Position numbers and translations under genes: made by a program
Shown here: one piece after another, positions 16,015 to 22,372 of the stretch
How positions within the stretch are numbered: position 1 is the first letter of the stretch
Layout of the letters: each line of letters begins with the position of its first letter
Source: an uncultured Clostridia bacterium
GTDB lineage: Bacteria > Bacillota > Clostridia > UBA1381
NCBI GenBank assembly: GCA_934487205.1
Contig: CAKSRS010000014.1
Span: 1-41,514 of the forward strand
DNA length: 41,514 nucleotides
Reading direction: 5' to 3'
The notes under the pieces: model-generated
What the model saw: the letters and a program-made list of their open reading frames with translations, nothing else
Databases searched by the model: none
What the model was told of the DNA's origin: nothing

Positions 16015-16043
16015 TTGCAATTTTCCGAATAATATGTTACAAT
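16015..16043 (+). promoter_or_regulatory. Sigma-A-like promoter of malQ
   Basis: TTGCAA (16015-16020) and TACAAT (16038-16043) are separated by 17 bp. The roughly 80-nt leader that follows contains a TCGTC/GACGA hairpin (16062-16075) and the Shine-Dalgarno hairpin at 16101. Confidence 0.72.
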
Positions 16044-16100
16044 ATAGATAAGCAATATTCGTCGGACGGACGAGCAGCTTGCTTCTTTTCATGTTTATGT

Positions 16101-16124
16101 GCCGCGGACGGCGGCGGAATGGAG
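16101..16124 (+). promoter_or_regulatory. Stem-loop fused to GGAANGGAG Shine-Dalgarno, copy 4 (malQ)
   Basis: GCCGC (16101-16105) pairs with GCGGC (16111-16115) around GGACG and runs into GGAATGGAG (16116-16124), 7 nt before the malQ ATG. An in-frame GTG begins two bases before the stem and could be mistaken for the start. Confidence 0.72.
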
Positions 16125-16131
16125 GATTTTT

Positions 16132-17592
16132 ATGAGAAAAGCAGGAGTTTTAATGCATATTTCAAGCCTCGCATCGGATTACGGAATCGGCACCATAGGC
16201 AAAGAGGCTTATGAATTTGTGGATTTTTTAAAGAAGTCGGAGCAGAAATACTGGCAGATTTTACCGCTCAATCCGACAGAGTTCGGTAATTCGCCGTACC
16301 AAAGTCCGAGCGTGTTTGCGGGAAATCCGCTTTTGATTGACCTTGATGAGCTTATAACGGACGGGCTTTTATACCGCGATGAACTGAACGGGATTTTCTT
16401 CGGCGCAGACTGTGAAAAGGTGGATTTTGCGGCGGTGAAAGCGTACAAACCGGAAATTTTGAAAAAGGCATTTTCACGGTTTCACATTGACGGAAAGTAC
16501 ACTCAATTTGAGGTTGAAAATGACTATTGGCTTGCCGGATATGCGCTGTACATGGCTTTAAAAGAGCATTTTGAAGGCATGCCTTGGTATGAGTGGGAAG
16601 ACGACATCAGAAATTGCAAACCGGAGGCAATAAAAAAATATTCAGCCGCATTATGGGACAAGGTCGAATTTTACAAATTTGAACAGTACATTTTCTTCAA
16701 GCAATGGAGTGCGCTTAAAAATTATGCCAATGAAAACGGGATAGAAATTATAGGCGATATACCGATTTATGTGTCACTGGATTCGGCAGATGTATGGACA
16801 AATATGAGCTTTTTCCAACTTGACAAAAACAGAAAACCCAAAAAAGTTGCGGGTTGTCCGCCGGACGCTTTTTGCATGGAGGGACAACTTTGGGGAAATC
16901 CGCTTTATGATTGGAAGGCGCTCCGTCAGAGCGGTTATGTATGGTGGATACGCCGCATTTCGGCGAGCCGAAAAATGTATGATGTTATACGGCTTGACCA
17001 TTTCCGCGGTTTTGAGGCATATTATGCAATCAATGCCGAGGACGAAAACGCCAAAAACGGTGTATGGGAAAAAGGTCCAGGAATGGCATTGTTTAAGGCA
17101 ATAAAAAAACACGATCCAGATGTGAAAATAATTGCGGAAGATTTGGGGCATCTGACCGAGGGGGTGCATGAACTGCTGAAAGAGTGCGGTTTTCCGGGAA
17201 TGAAAATTTTGCAGTTCGCTTTTGACCCGTACAATGATAATCCGTATTTACCGTATAATTATGATGAAAATTGCGTTGCGTACACCGGCACGCATGACAA
17301 CGACACGCTGATTGGCTGGTATCATAATGAGACAAATAAAGAATTTATCCGCGACTATCTCAATGTCGCGACAGATGAGTGGGTGCCGGCTGCGATGATA
17401 CGGACGGTGCTTGCAAGCCGCGCAAAAACAGCAATAATCCCTATTCAGGACTACTTGGGCTATGGCAGACGAATGAACACGCCTTCGACGGCAAATGAAG
17501 AAAACTGGAGTTTCAGAATTAAAAAAGGCGCATTGCATGAAGGCATTTCGTACAATATCGCACATTTGACAAAATTATATAAAAGAGCATAG
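16132..17592 (+). CDS. malQ: 4-alpha-glucanotransferase
   Basis: MalQ (amylomaltase, GH77) transfers glucan chains between maltodextrins in the cytoplasm. The 486-residue protein, a normal length, shows RKAGVLMHISSLASDYGIGTIG, LPLNPTEFGNSPYQSPSVFAGNPLLIDL, the catalytic nucleophile region VIRLDHFRGFEAYYAI, the acid/base Glu in IIAEDLGHLT and the TGTHDNDT stretch. All are standard for GH77. The ATG at 16132 is chosen over an upstream GTG at 16099 because of the Shine-Dalgarno position and the conserved RKAGVLMH start. It is a single-gene unit with its own promoter and terminator. Confidence 0.97.
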   Translation: MRKAGVLMHISSLASDYGIGTIGKEAYEFVDFLKKSEQKYWQILPLNPTEFGNSPYQSPSVFAGNPLLIDLDELITDGLLYRDELNGIFFGADCEKVDFAAVKAYKPEILKKAFSRFHIDGKYTQFEVENDYWLAGYALYMALKEHFEGMPWYEWEDDIRNCKPEAIKKYSAALWDKVEFYKFEQYIFFKQWSALKNYANENGIEIIGDIPIYVSLDSADVWTNMSFFQLDKNRKPKKVAGCPPDAFCMEGQLWGNPLYDWKALRQSGYVWWIRRISASRKMYDVIRLDHFRGFEAYYAINAEDENAKNGVWEKGPGMALFKAIKKHDPDVKIIAEDLGHLTEGVHELLKECGFPGMKILQFAFDPYNDNPYLPYNYDENCVAYTGTHDNDTLIGWYHNETNKEFIRDYLNVATDEWVPAAMIRTVLASRAKTAIIPIQDYLGYGRRMNTPSTANEENWSFRIKKGALHEGISYNIAHLTKLYKRA

Positions 17593-17598
17593 CAAAAT

Positions 17599-17650
17599 CC
17601 CATACCCCTCGAACGGTTTTAAGCGTCCGAAGGGTATGGGAACTTTTGTG
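17599..17650. terminator. Terminator after malQ, probably bidirectional
   Basis: CCCATACCC (17599-17607) pairs with GGGTATGGG (17632-17640), with weaker pairing inside. Short T-runs flank it on both strands, between malQ and the convergent 46-residue gene. Confidence 0.75.
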
Positions 17651-17655
17651 GTAAA

Positions 17656-17796
17656 TTATTGAATGTCGCTTAAGCGCAGTTCAAGCCGCAGAGCTTGTTC
17701 GACAAGCGCGGGGGAAGCCAGTTCCGTGAAACTGATGCTGTTGATTATCTCGTCAAATTCTGCGCGCAGCTTACATAATAATTCGCTGTTGTTCAT
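17656..17796 (-). CDS. Small protein of 46 residues, weakly Spo0E-like helical hairpin
   Basis: From ATG 17796 the frame encodes MNNSELLCKLRAEFDEIINS and a second helix ending LRLELRLSDIQ. The GGGAGGGAAG ribosome site and a 17-bp spaced TTGACA/TAAATT promoter (17830-17858) argue that it is real. The length and two-helix layout recall Spo0E-family phosphatases (Spo0A~P phosphatases), but the diagnostic SXXLD motif is absent, so I do not call it Spo0E. A TGTCGAA match to the 0A-box core lies upstream at 17897-17903. The product is best called an unknown small helical protein. Confidence 0.6.
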   Translation of the reverse strand: MNNSELLCKLRAEFDEIINSISFTELASPALVEQALRLELRLSDIQ

Positions 17797-17829
17797 ATAT
17801 TCACTTCCCTCCCTTCGGTTTGTAAATAC

Positions 17830-17903
17830 AATTTACCACATTTTTTTTGCTGTGTCAAGAAAAATTTACAAAATTTGCACACATTCGTGCGCACTATTCG
17901 ACA
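17830..17903 (-). promoter_or_regulatory. Promoter and possible 0A box of the 46-residue gene
   Basis: On the minus strand TTGACA (17858-17853) and TAAATT (17835-17830) are separated by 17 bp. A TGTCGAA core (17903-17897) lies about 40 bp upstream of the -35. Single 7-mers like this occur by chance several times in a window of this size, so the 0A box is tentative while the promoter is good. Confidence 0.6.
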
Positions 17904-18109
17904 TTTTTTTTCATAATACAACATAATGCGTCAGAATGGTATAAAATATTATAGATTTCTTTATTTTTTTTATTGAAAAAACGGGAGGAAAACGGAAAAT
18001 AACTGCTTAAAATAATATTTAATGTTTTGTTTTGGAATATTTGAATATTTTGTGCGGAAAATTCATAATATTTGTCGATTTCGGCAAAAACAGATTGATT
18101 TTTCACAGT
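17904..18109. other. AT-rich intergenic spacer
   Basis: Between the small gene and the pnp terminator I see only AT-rich sequence with no convincing gene, promoter or repeat. Confidence 0.6.
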
Positions 18110-18144
18110 AAAAAGCTGCGGCAAGGTAAAATCTTTGCCGCAGC
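18110..18144 (-). terminator. Terminator after pnp
   Basis: GCTGCGGCAAGG (18115-18126) pairs with CTTTGCCGCAGC (18133-18144), followed by five T on the minus strand. Confidence 0.9.
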
Positions 18145-18161
18145 CACTTTTTAATATTCGA

Positions 18162-20504
18162 TTATTTAAATATTTTGCTGAAGAATCCGCCTTTGTCCTC
18201 ATGTTTTTCAACAGGAGCGGGTTCGGGAGTGGGTGCCGATTCGGCTTTTACAGGCTCCGCTTTTGGTACATCATGCTTGGGCGCGGATTGTTCCTGTCTT
18301 TGATATCCACCGTTGTTGTGCGGACGGCTCCCCGAATGTTCGGGGCGTCTGCCGCCACGGTTTCCACCGTGATTTCCGTCATGTCTCGGCTCGCGGTGCG
18401 GAGGGCGTTCTTCATATCCTTCCGGTTTGGGCATTGTGTCCTTGTGCGAAAGGCTTATTTTGCCCGTCTTACTGTCGATTTCCATTACCTTTACTGTCAG
18501 TTTATCGCCGACTTTAACGTAATCTTCAACATTTTCAACACGTTTGTAATCAAGCTTTGAAACGTGGCAAAGTCCGTCCTTGCCCGGGAGTATTTCAACA
18601 AATGCACCGAAATCAGTTATTGTTTTTACCGTACCTTCATAAACTTCGCCGACCTCAGGCTCTTTAACTATAAACTCAATAGCCTCGCGTGCGGCATCGC
18701 CCGATTCCTGATCAACCGCAAAGATGTGGATTGTTCCATCTTCTTCGATGTCGATTTTAGCGCCGGTGTCAGCAACGATTTTCTGAATTACTTTGCCGCC
18801 CTGTCCGATTACGTCACGGATTTTATCGATGTCAATATGCATTGTCGATACCTTCGGTGCGTACGGGGAGAGGTGATCGCGTACAGCCGGAATTGCTTTC
18901 AGCAATACTTCATCAATTATATATGCTCTTGCTTTTTTCGTTTTCTGGAATGCTTCCCATATTACTTCATAAGGCAAACCGTCATTTTTGATATCCACCT
19001 GAATAGAGGTGATACCTTTTTTTGTTCCGGCAACTTTGAAGTCCATTTCGCCGTAGAAGTCCTCAAGTCCCTGAATATCAACCATTGTTGTAAAGCCGTT
19101 TTCGGTGGTTATAAGACCGCATGAGATACCTGCAACGGGAGCCTTAATCGGAACGCCGGCAGCCATAAGAGCGAGCGTAGAACCGCATACAGAACCCTGT
19201 GACGTTGAGCCGTTTGACGATAAAACTTCCGAAACGGTTCTTATTGCGTACGGAAATTCTTCTTCGGAAGGAAGTACCGGAACGAGTGAACGCTCGGCAA
19301 GTGCACCGTGACCGATTTCACGACGGCCGGGGCCACGCGACGGTTTTGTTTCGCCGACAGAGTATGACGGGAAATTGTAGTGATGCATGTAGCGCTTTGA
19401 TTCTTCGGTGTCAATTCCGTCAAGACGCTGCATTTCCGCAAGCGGAGCCAAAGTTGCAACAGTCATTACCTGTGTCTGACCGCGGGTGAAAAGTCCCGAG
19501 CCGTGTGTTCTTGCGAGCAAGTCAACTTCTGCGGAAAGCGGGCGGATTTCATCAAGACCTCTGCCGTCTACACGCTTGCCTTCAACGAGCCATGCACGAA
19601 CGATTTCCTTCTGCATTTTGTACAGAAGTTCGCCGAGAGTTTCCGACAGGTTGGGGAACTGATCCGATAATTTTTCGTTAATTTCATCTTCAATCACGCC
19701 CATGCGCTCGTCGCGGACGTTTTTATCATCGGTATCGAGGGCGTGCTTGATGTTTTCGTATTCAAGTTCTTTAACCGCGTCCCACAAATCCTTGTCAATT
19801 GTATGCGGCTCGTATGTGAATTTCGGCTTGCCGATTTCAGCTTTGATTGATTCGATAAATTCGCAGATTTTAATAATTTCCTTGTGAGCGAATTTGATGC
19901 CGTCCAGCATAACCTGTTCGTCAATTTCGTTTCCGCCGGCTTCAATCATAACGATTTTTTCTTTTGTGCCGGCAAGGGTTACGTGCATTTCCGATTTTTC
20001 GCGCTGTGCTACCGTCGGATTGATAACGTATTCGCCGTCAACCAAGCCGAGCCAAACCGCGCCGATAGGTCCGTTCCACGGAATATCGGAAATCGACAAT
20101 GAGATGGAAGTACCGATCATTGCGGCAACTTCGGGGGGGTTGTCCTGTTCAACGGAGAGAACCGTTGCAACAACCGTACAGTCGTTTCTCAAATCGGAAG
20201 GGAAAAGAGGTCTTATCGGTCTGTCGATGCAGCGCGACGTAAGAATAGCTTTTTCCGAGGGTTTTGACTCACGTTTAATGTAGCCGCCCGGAATTTTACC
20301 TACCGAGTAGAGTTTTTCTTCATAGTCAACCGAAAGAGGGAAGAAGTCGATTCCTTCTCTCGGGGTTCTTGATGCGGTAACATTTACCATTACGGCGGTG
20401 TCACCGTAGCGGACAAGACAATGTCCGTTTGCGAGACAGCACATTTTACCCGTTTCGATAACGAGCGGTCTGCCTGCAAGTTCTGTTTCAAATTTTTTGA
20501 ACAT
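18162..20504 (-). CDS. pnp: Polynucleotide phosphorylase
   Basis: PNPase degrades RNA 3' to 5' with phosphate. The 780-residue protein has two RNase PH-like cores (about residues 5-225 and 295-540; GRPLVIETGKMCCLANG, LFTRGQTQVMTVATLAP, RREIGHGALAERSL, SDILSSNGSTSQGSVCG-type region), then a KH domain (IRDVIGQGGKVIQKI, near 565) and an S1 domain (GEVYEGTVKTITDFGAFVEILPGKDG, near 625). A disordered tail of about 90 residues follows, rich in His, Arg, Gly and then Pro/Glu/Ala, and ends in a hydrophobic-basic GGFFSKIFK. ATG 20504 follows AAGGAG; upstream in-frame codons lie in the leader hairpin. It is downstream of rpsO, the usual order. Confidence 0.97.
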   Translation of the reverse strand: MFKKFETELAGRPLVIETGKMCCLANGHCLVRYGDTAVMVNVTASRTPREGIDFFPLSVDYEEKLYSVGKIPGGYIKRESKPSEKAILTSRCIDRPIRPLFPSDLRNDCTVVATVLSVEQDNPPEVAAMIGTSISLSISDIPWNGPIGAVWLGLVDGEYVINPTVAQREKSEMHVTLAGTKEKIVMIEAGGNEIDEQVMLDGIKFAHKEIIKICEFIESIKAEIGKPKFTYEPHTIDKDLWDAVKELEYENIKHALDTDDKNVRDERMGVIEDEINEKLSDQFPNLSETLGELLYKMQKEIVRAWLVEGKRVDGRGLDEIRPLSAEVDLLARTHGSGLFTRGQTQVMTVATLAPLAEMQRLDGIDTEESKRYMHHYNFPSYSVGETKPSRGPGRREIGHGALAERSLVPVLPSEEEFPYAIRTVSEVLSSNGSTSQGSVCGSTLALMAAGVPIKAPVAGISCGLITTENGFTTMVDIQGLEDFYGEMDFKVAGTKKGITSIQVDIKNDGLPYEVIWEAFQKTKKARAYIIDEVLLKAIPAVRDHLSPYAPKVSTMHIDIDKIRDVIGQGGKVIQKIVADTGAKIDIEEDGTIHIFAVDQESGDAAREAIEFIVKEPEVGEVYEGTVKTITDFGAFVEILPGKDGLCHVSKLDYKRVENVEDYVKVGDKLTVKVMEIDSKTGKISLSHKDTMPKPEGYEERPPHREPRHDGNHGGNRGGRRPEHSGSRPHNNGGYQRQEQSAPKHDVPKAEPVKAESAPTPEPAPVEKHEDKGGFFSKIFK

Positions 20505-20532
20505 AGTTTTACTCCTTAAAAATTTATATTTT

Positions 20533-20608
20533 CGGAGATACGTATTAGCAAATAAACGCAAAGTACAAAATTTGTACGCTCCGTTTATGTGCTAAATAAA
20601 TACCTCCG
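20533..20608 (-). ncRNA. Long leader hairpin between rpsO and pnp
   Basis: The whole 76-nt stretch folds on itself. CGGAG, TTAGCA.ATAAACG and GTACAAA arms on one side match CGGAGG, TTAGCA.ATAAACG-complement and TTTGTAC on the other, with only a few mismatches. In E. coli, PNPase represses itself through an RNase III-cut hairpin in the pnp leader. The position here is the same, so processing or self-control is likely, but that role is inferred. Confidence 0.7.
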
Positions 20609-20618
20609 TATATGCAAA

Positions 20619-20650
20619 TATGGGCAAACAAAAATAATTGCCTGCCCATA
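20619..20650 (-). terminator. Hairpin after rpsO, weak terminator
   Basis: TATGGGCA pairs with TGCCCATA (20619-20626 and 20643-20650) around a T-rich loop. Only a short TTT follows on the minus strand, so it is likely a partial terminator or processing site that allows pnp expression. Confidence 0.5.
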
Positions 20651-20661
20651 AACATATCATA

Positions 20662-20928
20662 CTATTTTCTAAGACCGAGCTTAGCAACAAGCGCACGGTA
20701 TCTTTCGATGTCCTGAGTTTTCAGGTAGTTCATAAGATTTCTTCTCTTACCAACCATCATCAGAAGGCCACGTCTTGAGTGGTTATCCTTCTTGTGGAAG
20801 CTCAAATGCTCGTCATTAAGATGATTAATTCTTTCTGTAAGAAGAGCAATCTGTACTTCGGGAGAACCTGTGTCGCCCTCGTGAGTTGCGTAAGCGGCAA
20901 TAATTTCCTGTTTACGTTCCTTTGTCAT
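20662..20928 (-). CDS. rpsO: 30S ribosomal protein S15
   Basis: S15 binds the 16S rRNA central domain early in 30S assembly. The 88-residue protein is full length, with EGDTGSPEVQIALLTERINHLNDEHLSFHKKDNHSRRGLLMMVGKRR and the C-terminal YLKTQDIERYRALVAKLGLRK, all typical. GGAGGTGAC precedes the ATG. It is followed by pnp in the same direction. Confidence 0.98.
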   Translation of the reverse strand: MTKERKQEIIAAYATHEGDTGSPEVQIALLTERINHLNDEHLSFHKKDNHSRRGLLMMVGKRRNLMNYLKTQDIERYRALVAKLGLRK

Positions 20929-20954
20929 AGTGTCACCTCCTATAATACAAATAA

Positions 20955-20998
20955 TCGCCGTACACTGAGAAACCGTTGGTGATTCGGTTATCCAAGTG
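20955..20998 (-). promoter_or_regulatory. Candidate S15 leader structure
   Basis: On the minus strand CACT...AGTG encloses AACCG...CGGTT (20998 to 20963), with internal bulges, about 35 nt before the rpsO start. Firmicutes control rpsO by S15 binding such leader stems. I recognise the layout and position, not a definite Rfam match. Confidence 0.45.
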
Positions 20999-21040
20999 CA
21001 GGTTTGGCTTAAATTTCAAAATTGGTTTTACAAATAAAAA

Positions 21041-21241
21041 CTATTTGCGGTTAAATCTTCTGTTGAATTTCTCAACACGTCCGCCTGTATCTACAAGCTT
21101 TTGCTTACCTGTGTAGAACGGGTGGCATTTTGAACAGATTTCAACCTGGATATTTTCCTTTGTTGAACCGATTTCGATTACCTCGCCGCAAGCACATCTG
21201 ATAGTAGTCTGCTTGTATTCGGGATGAATTCCTTCCTTCAT
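21041..21241 (-). CDS. rpmE: 50S ribosomal protein L31
   Basis: The 66-residue protein is the zinc-binding (C+) form of L31: Cys16 and Cys18 in RCACG and the CSKC pair (Cys37 and Cys40), followed by HPFYTGKQKLVDTGGRVEKFNRRF. ATG 21241 follows a GGAGG site, and upstream in-frame codons lie in the promoter leader. It has its own promoter (21291-21319). Confidence 0.97.
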   Translation of the reverse strand: MKEGIHPEYKQTTIRCACGEVIEIGSTKENIQVEICSKCHPFYTGKQKLVDTGGRVEKFNRRFNRK

Positions 21242-21290
21242 CAAAATTCCTCCTTCTTCAAAAATTTGATGCAATAACACACCATTTATT

Positions 21291-21319
21291 AGTATATCAC
21301 ATATTTTAACAATTTGCAA
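21291..21319 (-). promoter_or_regulatory. Sigma-A-like promoter of rpmE
   Basis: On the minus strand TTGCAA (21319-21314) and TATACT (21296-21291) are separated by 17 bp, about 50 bp before the start. Confidence 0.75.
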
Positions 21320-21345
21320 GTGTTTTTATATATTTTTTTGGCAAA

Positions 21346-21945
21346 TTAATTCATTTCCGTTCTGCCTTCGATAGCCTTGGAAATTGTAAGCTCGTCTGCG
21401 TATTCAATGTCGGAGCCTATCGGTATGCCGTGCGCTATCCGCGTAACCTTGATGCCCATGGGCTTCAAAAGGCGCTGAATATATACGGCTGTTGCGGTGC
21501 CGTTTACGGTCGGATTGGTTGCCATTATGACCTCTTTGACTTCGTCTGCGGATAATCTGACAAGCAGTTCCTTGATTTTTATATCATCGGGCGAGATGTC
21601 GTCAATGGGCGAAATCGCACCGTGCAGAACGTGATAAAGACCGTTGTACCGCCCCGTTTTCTCAATTGCGGCTACATCTTTAGGTTCTTCGACAACGCAT
21701 ATAATGGATTTATCGCGTTTTTCCGACGAACAAATCGGGCAGGGCGATGTGTCGGTAAGATTTTGGCAAATCTCGCAAAATGCGACTGATTTTTTTGCAA
21801 GCGAAATAGCCTGAGCCATGCTTTCGGCATCTTGCTCAGACATTATATCAAGAATATAAAAGGCTATTCGCTCCGCGCTTTTTCTGCCTATCCCAGGCAG
21901 CTGCGCAAATTGCTCGATAAGTCCTTCGATATTAGGTGAATACAT
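21346..21945 (-). CDS. recR: Recombination protein RecR
   Basis: RecR works with RecF and RecO to load RecA at gaps. The 199-residue protein has the helix-hairpin-helix LPGIGRKSAERIAFYIL, a four-Cys zinc finger CEICQNLTDTSPCPIC, and a Toprim domain (CVVEEPKDVAAIE; ATNPTVNGTATA with GIPIGSDIEYADE). It starts 10 bp after ybaB ends and uses AAGGAG, so the two are co-transcribed with dnaX as in Bacillus. Confidence 0.98.
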   Translation of the reverse strand: MYSPNIEGLIEQFAQLPGIGRKSAERIAFYILDIMSEQDAESMAQAISLAKKSVAFCEICQNLTDTSPCPICSSEKRDKSIICVVEEPKDVAAIEKTGRYNGLYHVLHGAISPIDDISPDDIKIKELLVRLSADEVKEVIMATNPTVNGTATAVYIQRLLKPMGIKVTRIAHGIPIGSDIEYADELTISKAIEGRTEMN

Positions 21946-21955
21946 ACCGTACTCC

Positions 21956-22309
21956 TTAGAATAATCCGGGGATACTGATTCCGCCGGTGATTTCGCTCAT
22001 ACCTTCCGCCATTAAATCTTCCGCCTTTTTGATTGCATCGTTTACGGCAACCATAATCAAATCTTCAAGAGTTTCAACATCTTCCGGGTCAACCGCCTCC
22101 GGTTTGATTTTAATTGACTGAACCTCTTTCTTTCCGCTTACAACAACCGTAACGGCACCGCCGCCGGCAGTTGCCTCAACGGTTTTCTGTTCCACTTCGT
22201 TTTGAACGGCTTCCATGCGCTCCTGCATGATTTGAGCCTGTTTCACAACATTTGATACCTTTTTGTTCTGGTTCATTCCGCTTCCGCCGAATCCCTTATA
22301 CTTTCCCAT
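21956..22309 (-). CDS. YbaB/EbfC family nucleoid-associated protein
   Basis: The 117-residue protein has the family features: a helix with QAQIMQERMEAVQNEVEQ, the strand pair VEATAGGGAVTVVVSGKKEVQSIKIKPE and a C-terminal helix NDAIKKAEDLMAE. It binds DNA as a dimer; its cellular role is not settled. It lies between dnaX and recR, the conserved Firmicute order. A Gly-rich opening, MGKYKGFGGSGMNQN, precedes the core. Confidence 0.96.
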   Translation of the reverse strand: MGKYKGFGGSGMNQNKKVSNVVKQAQIMQERMEAVQNEVEQKTVEATAGGGAVTVVVSGKKEVQSIKIKPEAVDPEDVETLEDLIMVAVNDAIKKAEDLMAEGMSEITGGISIPGLF

Positions 22310-22372
22310 TTTAAATTCTCCTTTGATTTCATAATTATATTATTTGCAGAAATCTGCAATTGATAAACATAT

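Noticed and set aside
17663..17926. Plus-strand frame of 87 residues opposite the 46-residue gene
   Set aside because: No ribosome site; its composition is that of a shadow of the minus-strand small gene and its promoter.
17894..18211. Minus-strand frame of 105 residues between pnp and the small gene
   Set aside because: It contains the end of pnp and its terminator hairpin and has no start signal or conserved motif.
22344..22359. TTGCAGA/TCTGCAA inverted repeat between dnaX and ybaB as a promoter
   Set aside because: The TTGCAG to TATAAT distance is 14 bp, too short; it may be a small hairpin but has no clear role.
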